Source: a virus
Length of the DNA stretch: 41,509 bases
Reading direction: 5' to 3' (one strand)
Virus record (IMG/VR): IMGVR_UViG_3300042542_001960
Location: 1-41,509 of that record
Program-made: the position numbers and the translations under genes
Notes under the pieces: model-generated
The model's database searches: none
What the model saw: only the letters and a program-made list of their open reading frames with translations
What the model was told of the DNA's origin: nothing
In this document: positions 1 through 6,107 of the stretch, piece by piece
How the letters are laid out: every line of letters begins with the position of its first letter
How positions within the stretch are numbered: position 1 is the stretch's first letter

Positions 1-462
1 TTAAGGTTTTGTTTCATATTCGAATATGTCTTTCTTTATAAGAGCCTTAAGTTCCTGCGACTGTGAGTCGTAGATCTTGGGGCCGACGGTTGAGAAGTTA
101 TCATTGAGACTACCTATGCAAGCCTCTTCTCTGTCGGAGAAGGGGATCTGAACATAGATCGACTCGTTGAATATCGAGTGAGTGTTGGTCTCCTCTGTGC
201 TTAAGGTTCCCAGTATCTCACCGCTAGTTGATACCACAACAGGACCATCGTTGATCCATTGTGCATTCTCTGTCACGGAACTGAGGAGAGAACTGGTTGA
301 GAAGTCTCCCGTCTTGGTTCCGGATTCGTTACTGACCGAATCAATCAATGCTTCGTTGGCGTTAAGGATACCGAGGTATCCATCTCCGTCCTCGCCCCAA
401 GCGCCGAGCGCCGAGGAGAGGAGGACTATTCCAACGAGAAGTCTGCTAGCTTTAGTTCCCAT
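1..462 (-). CDS. Secreted hypothetical protein, 153 aa
   Basis: The protein starts with a short basic segment and a hydrophobic stretch (residues about 7-22, LLVGIVLLSSALGAWG), which reads as a cleavable signal peptide, so the product is probably exported. The rest is polar, rich in Ser, Asn and acidic residues, with no motif I recognise. The stop codon TAA sits exactly at the window edge, so the gene is complete. The ATG lies inside the 3' end of the upstream gene (37-base overlap), and it is the last member visible of the minus-strand small-gene chain. Function unknown. Confidence 0.7.
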   Translation of the reverse strand: MGTKASRLLVGIVLLSSALGAWGEDGDGYLGILNANEALIDSVSNESGTKTGDFSTSSLLSSVTENAQWINDGPVVVSTSGEILGTLSTEETNTHSIFNESIYVQIPFSDREEACIGSLNDNFSTVGPKIYDSQSQELKALIKKDIFEYETKP

Positions 463-716
463 GCTTCGTCTCCATTCTCGAGCTCGAACGATTCGAATTC
501 CTGGTGCGCGGTCTCCAATAGTTGTAGAGCTCGGTTCATTTTTAGTTTGGCAATATCAGGAGTGAAGTCATCCATGACCTCAACCCCATGCACCTTTAGT
601 ATCATCTGAGTCAGCGGGTTGTACACCTTTTCCATGAAGTCGGGGTCTTCCTCGGCCACCTTGGCCAAGACTCCGATCCCGATCATGCCAAGAGCAATAG
701 CGTCTGTGGTTGTCAC
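426..716 (-). CDS. Hypothetical protein, 96 aa
   Basis: The start is a GTG whose last two bases form part of the upstream gene's TGA (GTGA overlap), which supports both the start and translational coupling. The N-terminus (residues 7-19) is mildly hydrophobic and could be a membrane-associated or buried helix; the C-terminal half is acidic and probably helical (ELENGDEAWELKL). I do not recognise a family. It is part of the run of small accessory genes at the end of the minus-strand arm. Confidence 0.65.
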   Translation of the reverse strand: MTTTDAIALGMIGIGVLAKVAEEDPDFMEKVYNPLTQMILKVHGVEVMDDFTPDIAKLKMNRALQLLETAHQEFESFELENGDEAWELKLADFSLE

Positions 717-904
717 GCCTTGGCCTCCCGCATGATTGCCTCGTGAACCTCGCTGGCCAACGGAGCCTGCATGGCTTCCATCAACGCAGTCGGGGCATCG
801 TATTCCATATCGACTATCACCCCGCCTCTGACCGTCCCGCTGTAGGGAACGATGTACGAGTCATCTGCAAACACATATAACAATTCACCTTTAACTTCTT
901 TCAT
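713..904 (-). CDS. Hypothetical protein, 63 aa
   Basis: I chose the ATG at 904 (protein begins MKEVKGELLYVF) because a GGAGG lies 8 bases upstream; the earlier in-frame GTG and ATG sit on or too near that ribosome binding site. The ATG shares one base with the preceding gene's stop (TAATG). The protein is short, has a beta-rich N-terminus (ELLYVFADDSYIVPYSG) and a helical acidic C-terminus. No family is recognised. It ends in a GTGA overlap with the next gene. Confidence 0.7.
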   Translation of the reverse strand: MKEVKGELLYVFADDSYIVPYSGTVRGGVIVDMEYDAPTALMEAMQAPLASEVHEAIMREAKA

Positions 905-1119
905 TAGCATGTCCTCCACATTCCGATCACAGCTCCATCCCGTGCGGTCACTAGACCTTTCGAGTTGAACGTGATCTTTCTTTTGTTGGTTGTCCGCCCA
1001 GTCTTGAGACTGGTCATCTTGTTGAACCAGTCATACGCGACCTCAAGGCTTTTAAATTTAAAGACCTTGTGTTCTTTCGACCACGGGTCTTGTAGATATG
1101 TTACAAAGTTATACTTCAT
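904..1119 (-). CDS. Hypothetical protein, 71 aa
   Basis: A small basic protein with many Lys and Arg residues, starting MKYNFVTYLQDPW. Its ATG overlaps the upstream stop as ATGA. Its C-terminal coding region carries the GGAGG used by the following gene. No family is recognised. Like its neighbours it is probably an early accessory protein of the phage, but nothing in the sequence shows its role. Confidence 0.7.
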   Translation of the reverse strand: MKYNFVTYLQDPWSKEHKVFKFKSLEVAYDWFNKMTSLKTGRTTNKRKITFNSKGLVTARDGAVIGMWRTC

Positions 1120-1355
1120 TCTTGTCCTTTCTGTTCTGGTCCCAGCTCAGTCCATAGCGGGAACAGCTCGCGCTGTTTACCTGCTGGCCAAGGATGGGCG
1201 ACGGCTATCCCGCTGACCTGCCGAGCTTCCTTGAAGACGTCTTCCGATTCCGTGTAGCCACGGATGTTATCGGCTTTCAGCCCTGGCATTAGCTCTGTCC
1301 AAGTGTCATCGATTGTTAAGTACAGACCGTCCGAACGTTTGATTGCATATGTCAT
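1116..1355 (-). CDS. Hypothetical protein, 79 aa
   Basis: A small soluble protein starting MTYAIKRSDGLYLTIDDTW. An AAAGGAG-type ribosome binding site precedes the ATG. It overlaps the next gene by ATGA. The N-terminal 30 residues look like a small beta sheet (YAIKRSDGLYLTI). No family is recognised. It continues the minus-strand accessory chain. Confidence 0.7.
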   Translation of the reverse strand: MTYAIKRSDGLYLTIDDTWTELMPGLKADNIRGYTESEDVFKEARQVSGIAVAHPWPAGKQRELFPLWTELGPEQKGQE

Positions 1356-1372
1356 AGTGTTGCTCCTTTCAA

Positions 1373-1645
1373 TTATAGTACGAGTAAGTATCGCTTCATT
1401 ACTTTGAAGTGGTCTTCAGATACTCTCTGATATGACCCAGCGTAAGTTATAACTTCACCGTTATGCCAGAAGCCGCCATCTTCTTCGGTTTTCGATGAGT
1501 CTTCACCATACCAATCTCGAGCAACTTTCTTGGCATATTCTTCTGGGCTTCCTAGAGTTTTAAATAAATACTTTTGATTGTATTCATACTCTCCGTTGTG
1601 TTCTTCAACTTCCCCTAAGTAATAATGTATCTTGGGTTTCTTCAT
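1373..1645 (-). CDS. Hypothetical protein, 90 aa
   Basis: A small charged protein rich in Glu, Lys and Tyr, beginning MKKPKIHYYLGEVEEHNGEY. The central part is probably helical (SPEEYAKKVARDWYGED). It overlaps the upstream gene by ATGA. No catalytic or binding motif is visible and no family is recognised. Confidence 0.7.
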   Translation of the reverse strand: MKKPKIHYYLGEVEEHNGEYEYNQKYLFKTLGSPEEYAKKVARDWYGEDSSKTEEDGGFWHNGEVITYAGSYQRVSEDHFKVMKRYLLVL

Positions 1646-1860
1646 AGTGTTGCTCCTGTCTTGTGTTCGTATACCATTGTGTTGAGGAGACCAATCACCT
1701 TGGCCTCGAAGGTGTCGATAAATTCACCGCTCACCCTAGATGGTGGAGCTTTCAATGGGGCGATGCCCATCTCCATCCTCGTCTTGTTTCGCTCCTTGAA
1801 CTTGGCACTAGCCAAGTCCAACGCCGATCGTTTGACCGCCGCTTTGTTAAGTAGACTCAT
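1642..1860 (-). CDS. Hypothetical protein, 72 aa
   Basis: I start this gene at the ATG at 1860 (MSLLNKAAVKRSALDLASAKF) because AGAAAGGA lies 8 bases upstream and because that ATG overlaps the upstream stop as ATGA; an open frame 11 codons further upstream has no support. The N-terminal 40 residues are basic and look helical. Nothing identifies a function. Confidence 0.7.
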   Translation of the reverse strand: MSLLNKAAVKRSALDLASAKFKERNKTRMEMGIAPLKAPPSRVSGEFIDTFEAKVIGLLNTMVYEHKTGATL

Positions 1861-2462
1861 GCTGTTATCCTTTCTGGTTGTAAGACTCCCCATTGGGAAG
1901 CCATTGCTTTTGCTATACCGTCGAAGGTCTTTGCTCTGTTCTTCTGTCTGTCCTTGCCACCCTTGTTAAACCAGTTGCCAGGAATCTTGCTACTCTGCGG
2001 GTTCTTAACAACCCGTGTCGGTTTCAGCGGTGGCAGACCTTTGAGCCATAGGCATGTCCGCTTCTGCACGGGATGCCCGAACTGGTAGGGTTGAATAACT
2101 TGGGTGTTGGGTAGCAGATGGAAGATCTTGGATGGCGTGGGGTTCTCGATGGCGATCATAGGAATGTCAGCATTCCATAGCGTCATAAAGAACGCACGGC
2201 CTTCCATGCCCAGCTTGAGTCTAGCCTTGTTCAGCTTGCCCTTTGGATACAGGAACCTAGCTCCTGCGTTGGACAAGTAGGTACAAGGGGGATGGGCAAT
2301 CATTAAGTCCCATCCGTTATCAAGCACATCTCTCACGTCCCCTTGGTAGTGGGGGCCGGGGACATCCGTGGGTATGATGTCACAGCTCATAGCCTCGTGG
2401 CCTCGAGCAATGAAAGCATCACGGACTGTACCGGAGTACTCGCATGCTACTAATACTTTCAT
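1857..2462 (-). CDS. Compact C5-methyltransferase-like protein, paralogue A (201 aa)
   Basis: The protein resembles the catalytic core of DNA cytosine-5 methyltransferases. The N-terminus (VACEYSGTVRDAFIARGHEA) is laid out like the SAM-binding motif I region. Residues 57-61 (HPPCT) look like motif IV with the catalytic Cys, and IENP (105-108) like motif VI. At 201 residues it is far shorter than typical C5 enzymes and has no room for a normal target-recognition domain. I start it at the ATG at 2462, matching the paralogue at 3141-3797 and overlapping the upstream stop as ATGA. It may methylate phage DNA or a nucleotide, or be a non-catalytic relative. Substrate unknown. Confidence 0.7.
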   Translation of the reverse strand: MKVLVACEYSGTVRDAFIARGHEAMSCDIIPTDVPGPHYQGDVRDVLDNGWDLMIAHPPCTYLSNAGARFLYPKGKLNKARLKLGMEGRAFFMTLWNADIPMIAIENPTPSKIFHLLPNTQVIQPYQFGHPVQKRTCLWLKGLPPLKPTRVVKNPQSSKIPGNWFNKGGKDRQKNRAKTFDGIAKAMASQWGVLQPERITA

Positions 2463-2671
2463 GCTAGCGTCCAGTCGTGCCAATCAAGTTCGACCGAGGA
2501 CTTCTCTGGATTAGAATCCTTGGCCACCCTCTTTAACCAACGCCTAGCTTTTGATTCCTGCCCTTCATGTTTTGCTTTGTCTAAGTCAACAACAAGAATC
2601 TTAACACCTTTGGGTAAGTTGTATCCGTATACGAATCCTTGTTCGACTGTTATGAGTAATGGTTTCTTCAT
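2459..2671 (-). CDS. Hypothetical protein, 70 aa
   Basis: A small protein starting MKKPLLITVEQGFVYGYNLPKGVKILVVDLD, with an AAGGAG ribosome binding site 6 bases before its ATG. The first 30 residues look beta-rich and the rest helical and basic. It sits between the two methyltransferase-like paralogues and is joined to paralogue A by an ATGA overlap, so it is probably co-translated with it. Function unknown. Confidence 0.7.
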   Translation of the reverse strand: MKKPLLITVEQGFVYGYNLPKGVKILVVDLDKAKHEGQESKARRWLKRVAKDSNPEKSSVELDWHDWTLA

Positions 2672-2680
2672 GTGTTCTCC

Positions 2681-2893
2681 TTATGTAATGATCGCTCGGT
2701 TGTCTTGGATGACGATGCTACGGGCATCGCCCCATACAACGGCACGAGGTTGCGCCTTGCGTTTGCGATCGTGTGTTGCGACACGACAATCGAACCCTTG
2801 AATCGGAACGCATTGACCTTGGTAGTGGATTGTCCACCACACATCCTTGCGTCGCTGAGACAAGGGTTTGTTGAAGTGATAAAAGAATCTCAT
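2681..2893 (-). CDS. Hypothetical basic protein, 70 aa
   Basis: A very basic protein (many Arg and Lys) with aromatic residues, starting MRFFYHFNKPLSQRRK. The composition would suit nucleic-acid binding, but no motif proves this. Its ATG overlaps the upstream stop as ATGA. No family is recognised. Confidence 0.65.
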   Translation of the reverse strand: MRFFYHFNKPLSQRRKDVWWTIHYQGQCVPIQGFDCRVATHDRKRKAQPRAVVWGDARSIVIQDNRAIIT

Positions 2894-3144
2894 TGGATTA
2901 GTCCTTTCGGGTAATAGGTTTTAGCTTCGTCAATCGAATCGAAGTGGCCAAGGAACTCTCGGTTCCCATAGCTTGTGATGTCTGTGCCTTGCTTTGCCTT
3001 GGAGTGATACTTGTAAACATCACAGCCTTTATACTCGAGCCGTTCGTATGCTGGCTCACCCGAAGAATCGGGTGGGCGAACATCCCATTGCGGTTCGATG
3101 GCTGTGTATGTTCTCTGTGCGAATACCTTGAAGTTTCTTTTCAT
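2890..3144 (-). CDS. Hypothetical protein, 84 aa
   Basis: A small mixed-charge protein with several Tyr residues, starting MKRNFKVFAQRTYTAIEPQW. The C-terminal part (FLGHFDSIDEAKTYYPKGL) is of a type often seen in small phage accessory proteins. The ATG overlaps the stop of methyltransferase-like paralogue B as ATGA, so the two are likely co-translated. Function unknown. Confidence 0.7.
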   Translation of the reverse strand: MKRNFKVFAQRTYTAIEPQWDVRPPDSSGEPAYERLEYKGCDVYKYHSKAKQGTDITSYGNREFLGHFDSIDEAKTYYPKGLIQ

Positions 3145-3797
3145 GGTCTACCGTCCTGTCCTACCCAGCCCATGCCGGCGTAGTCATTCTGATCTTCGTA
3201 CTCTTCAAGGTCACCCCATTGCTTTGCCATAGCCTTGGCGATTCCCTTGAAGGTCGTGCTCCTAACCTTCCAGCGATCTTTCCCCGGCGCTTGCCAATGA
3301 ATCCGTTGTTGAATCTCAATGGGCAACGCATCGGTCTCATCTTTGAGATCGGTGGTTGGTACAAGCTTGGGCAATCCTTTAAGCCACAAGCCAGTAGCTT
3401 TCTTTTCTTTGTGCCCGAACATCCAAGGCTGGATGATCTGGTCGGGGCCACGACCAATGATGGCCTTCGCATACTTATGCATGATGGGATTCTCGATGGC
3501 GATGTGAGGGATGTCGGCCTCAAGCAACTGCTTGAAGAACTCGGCACCCGCTTTCATCTGGTCCCAGCGTCCCTCTTTCTTATCCAACCAGCACACACCC
3601 GAGTTGCACAGGTAAGTGCAGGGCGGATGAGCAACCATCAAGTCCCATCCTTGGTCAATAATATCGAACACACTACCTTGGTAGTGCGGTCCTTTCTTAT
3701 CGGTCGGGAGAAGATCGCACGACATGGCGTCGTGTCCTCTTGCGATGAACGCATCCCGAACCGTACCAGAATACTCGCAAGCGATAAGTACTTTCAT
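3141..3797 (-). CDS. Compact C5-methyltransferase-like protein, paralogue B (218 aa)
   Basis: This is a clear paralogue of the gene at 1857-2462: the first 60 residues are nearly the same (MKVLIACEYSGTVRDAFIAR). It shares the HPPCT motif (57-61), an IENP motif (101-104) and the C-terminal GIAKAMAKQWGD segment. As in paralogue A, the motif I-like, PPC and ENV-like elements suggest a cytosine-5 methyltransferase core without a normal target-recognition domain. A good ribosome binding site (AAAGGAGAACAT) precedes the ATG. The central parts differ clearly between the copies, so they probably have different substrates or partners rather than being a recent duplication. Confidence 0.7.
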   Translation of the reverse strand: MKVLIACEYSGTVRDAFIARGHDAMSCDLLPTDKKGPHYQGSVFDIIDQGWDLMVAHPPCTYLCNSGVCWLDKKEGRWDQMKAGAEFFKQLLEADIPHIAIENPIMHKYAKAIIGRGPDQIIQPWMFGHKEKKATGLWLKGLPKLVPTTDLKDETDALPIEIQQRIHWQAPGKDRWKVRSTTFKGIAKAMAKQWGDLEEYEDQNDYAGMGWVGQDGRP

Positions 3798-3809
3798 ATG
3801 TTCTCCTTT

Positions 3810-4037
3810 CTATTCTCTGAAGTGGTCAGCGTAGCTCTTGTCTAGCTCTGCTTCAGTTATGTAGCCACCCCAATCCTCAAAGGCTTGTTTGAAGTTTGTC
3901 TCGGTGTCTGTTCGACCTTTCTTACATTCGAGATACGCTTTGCGAAGAGTCTTCTTCGCACCTGCTTCTGTCAATGAGGCCACGGCGATGCCGTAGCCAA
4001 AGATGTCAGGGATAACTCCAATCCAAATGTATTTCAT
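3810..4037 (-). CDS. Hypothetical protein, 75 aa
   Basis: A small protein starting MKYIWIGVIPDIFGYGIAVASLTEAGAKKTL. The N-terminal 20 residues are hydrophobic but contain Pro and Asp and look more like a beta-alpha unit than a membrane helix. The ribosome binding site is GGAAG before ATG. No family is recognised. Confidence 0.7.
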   Translation of the reverse strand: MKYIWIGVIPDIFGYGIAVASLTEAGAKKTLRKAYLECKKGRTDTETNFKQAFEDWGGYITEAELDKSYADHFRE

Positions 4038-4039
4038 TA

Positions 4040-4756
4040 TTAGCTTCCTTTCTTATTCTTTTTGTTGTAACCCGTCCAGCCTAATTTTCGTAGGGCTGAC
4101 AAGGCTTTGGATGCATAGCTCCCCGCGGGTTGTACACCGTGGATGAGGAGACCGAACGACTTGCCAGACTTGTAAGCGTGGCTGTCGTCGTGGTCGATCT
4201 CTAGCCCCTTGATCTTTGCTTCCTCGTGACTGAACACAACCTCGGCAGACTTGAGTTTATGGGTGTCGATCAGCCAGTCGTGGATACCGCCACGGCTAGC
4301 ATTGAGGGCGAAGTTCTTGGGGATATCACCCAACCGAAGCACCCACATATGGACGCTCTTGGTGTAGGCGTAGAAGGTACGCAACGGATTCTTCCGTGCG
4401 ACTTCCATCCAAGCATCGAAGTATTGTTGATTGAAGAAGTCTCCGCTGACGTGAACACGGATGAGGTTGGCTTTCTTGGGAAGGCTAGCCTCGATCAGTT
4501 GTGTCATCTGCTCGGTCGTCTTGCCCTTCAACAACTCGAAGTTGAACCATCGTTGTTCACGGACATTCTTGTATTGGACTTCGTCCGATGCGGCAAAGCA
4601 TCGGAACTTGGTATCCAATCCATCTTGGATTCCGCTTCCGTGTCGACCAGCTCGGGACAAACAATCCTTCGCGCCGGGGCAGGCGTAACCTGCTGGCAGA
4701 CTGAAGGTGAAGATGTCGTTGCCAAGCTTGGCGTTACCTTTATTGAACTTAAGCAT
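4040..4756 (-). CDS. GP88-like phage protein, 238 aa
   Basis: The N-terminus has the look of the phage 'gene product 88' family: a short lead (FNKGNAKLGNDIFTFSLPAG) followed by a Cys-containing CPGAKDCLSRA segment, then FRCFAASDE. The middle (NLIRVHVSGDFFNQQYFDAW and TFYAYTKS) is also typical of that family as I recall it. The biochemical role of GP88 proteins is not established. I start at the ATG at 4756, with AAGAAAGG upstream, rather than an upstream frame extension; the ATG overlaps the preceding gene by 8 bases. Confidence 0.65.
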   Translation of the reverse strand: MLKFNKGNAKLGNDIFTFSLPAGYACPGAKDCLSRAGRHGSGIQDGLDTKFRCFAASDEVQYKNVREQRWFNFELLKGKTTEQMTQLIEASLPKKANLIRVHVSGDFFNQQYFDAWMEVARKNPLRTFYAYTKSVHMWVLRLGDIPKNFALNASRGGIHDWLIDTHKLKSAEVVFSHEEAKIKGLEIDHDDSHAYKSGKSFGLLIHGVQPAGSYASKALSALRKLGWTGYNKKNKKGS

Positions 4757-5177
4757 TGATGAACCTTTCTTTCCATTGCTGGAATGTTGGGGGTGTGATG
4801 TTCTCTGCGATACCACGGATAACTTCGGATAGATACTGAGCCGTGCCTACATAGTTAGCGTAAGTCTCGAAGTCTAAAGCACCCGTGGATAAGGCTGGTG
4901 TCATCCTCCACCTGTTATCTCGGAATGAGATGTCGGTGTGACAGGTGGTTATTGAATCATAGTCACCAGCATTGGGGCACTTAACTCGCTGTGAAGTCCT
5001 ATAAGTTAGACGAATAGACTTAGAGTCGTGTTGCCATCTTAACTGACGGATAGTTATCTGCTTGTCTGGGAACTCAGCCGTTACGGTTGAGGATGGGAGT
5101 ACTTGGTCTAATACAATGTGATTGTTGAGGAGCTTCGCCAACGCTCCAGATTTAACGGCGATGGGTAATAGTTTCAT
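4749..5177 (-). CDS. Hypothetical protein, 142 aa
   Basis: A soluble protein of mixed character starting MKLLPIAVKSGALAKLLNNH. The middle (residues 40-95) is rich in Thr, Arg and aromatic residues and looks like beta strands; the C-terminus is helical. It follows the hairpin at 5203-5231 and has a GAAAGGAAT-type ribosome binding site. It may be translated with the GP88-like gene, whose start it overlaps. No family is recognised. Confidence 0.7.
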   Translation of the reverse strand: MKLLPIAVKSGALAKLLNNHIVLDQVLPSSTVTAEFPDKQITIRQLRWQHDSKSIRLTYRTSQRVKCPNAGDYDSITTCHTDISFRDNRWRMTPALSTGALDFETYANYVGTAQYLSEVIRGIAENITPPTFQQWKERFINA

Positions 5178-5202
5178 TGGTTATTCCTTTCAAGAATATG
5201 AA

Positions 5203-5231
5203 CCCCGCTACAGGGGTAACCTGTAACGGGG
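5203..5231 (-). terminator. Intergenic hairpin after the rIIB-like gene, possible terminator
   Basis: In minus-sense RNA an 11-base-pair stem (CCCCGUUACAG with CUGUAGCGGGG) closes a 7-base loop, with one U-G wobble and no mismatch. A short U-rich stretch follows (UUCAUAUUCUU). It starts 11 bases after the rIIB-like stop and ends about 25 bases before the next start. It may stop or attenuate transcription, or protect a processed end. Confidence 0.55.
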
Positions 5232-5242
5232 CTCGGGTTATG

Positions 5243-6088
5243 TTATCGGTTAGCGAGGTCGAACAAGATGTTGCGGATACCCTCGAGGGCTTCCTCGATC
5301 TTGTCGTTGTTAGTTACGGAGACGGAATCACCGTTACCGTATTCGTCTTCGTCGTTGTACAAGTTGCCATCGTTGGCCATGGTATTCCGAAGAGCACCAT
5401 TGAACTCATCGACGACCTCGTACTGACAGGTGCGAAGCTTCTGGCATTCGCAATCTGTCGGGACGCTGACGACATCGGCGGGGTTGATCTTGACGATCAC
5501 GATGCGTTTGTCCCCACTGCCGAAGGACTGAGCGTACTCCAACGAGCCAGCGTGGAAGCCATAAGAGCATCCGATGCCAGCGTCGTCGCATACCTTGCGT
5601 CGCTCCATCCGTAGGGTTGAGCCTACTCGGTTGGAGAACTTGCCCGTGTGATGATCTGTATAGTCACCACGCAAGGACTTGTATGCCAAGAAGCACCCGT
5701 CTGGGGTGATCGGCATATGCCCGTGGGCAAGGAATGTGTACAGCTCGGTGCGGGCACGACGACTGTCGTTCCGTTCCAAGTTCTCGAAGAACCGAAGCAA
5801 CGGGTCGAGTGGCAATCCGTTGCGATGGCATTCGAGGATACGCTGAACAAGTACGCCGTGTACTTCTTCGCCGTTGTACTTCACCGAGTTTTCGGACACT
5901 TCGAACGCACCACCAAGATACTTGGTCAATGCGATGCGAGGGTTGATCAGCTCGATGACTTCTGCTTCGGGAGCACCTGCCCGAATCGCATCCAAGACAG
6001 CGTTGAAGTTGCCGTGGGTTGCGGATAGAGTATACGACTGGCCGTTGGCGACCACCGTGATACTCTCGTTAGTGATGATGTATGTCAT
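5243..6088 (-). CDS. rIIB-like: rIIB-like protein, 281 aa
   Basis: The region at residues 95-190 matches the T4 rIIB type: a LDPLLRFFENL helix, MPITPDGCFLAYK (125-137), a DYTDHHTGKFSNRVGS segment and CSYGFHAGSLEYA (174-186). The N-terminal third resembles the predicted DNA- or protein-binding part of rIIB, and the last 50 residues are acidic and probably flexible. It lies directly downstream of the rIIA-like gene, the usual pairing. In T4 the pair is membrane-associated and affects lysis and exclusion by resident prophages; the role here is inferred from that. Start ATG is preceded by AAAGAGAGG. Confidence 0.88.
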   Translation of the reverse strand: MTYIITNESITVVANGQSYTLSATHGNFNAVLDAIRAGAPEAEVIELINPRIALTKYLGGAFEVSENSVKYNGEEVHGVLVQRILECHRNGLPLDPLLRFFENLERNDSRRARTELYTFLAHGHMPITPDGCFLAYKSLRGDYTDHHTGKFSNRVGSTLRMERRKVCDDAGIGCSYGFHAGSLEYAQSFGSGDKRIVIVKINPADVVSVPTDCECQKLRTCQYEVVDEFNGALRNTMANDGNLYNDEDEYGNGDSVSVTNNDKIEEALEGIRNILFDLANR

Positions 6089-6107
6089 TGTCTATCCTCT
6101 CTTTCTT

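Noticed and set aside
3219-3845. 208-codon plus-strand frame
   Set aside because: It lies opposite methyltransferase-like paralogue B, which has clear motifs and a paralogue.
4226-4759. 177-codon plus-strand frame
   Set aside because: It is antisense to the GP88-like gene and has no support of its own.
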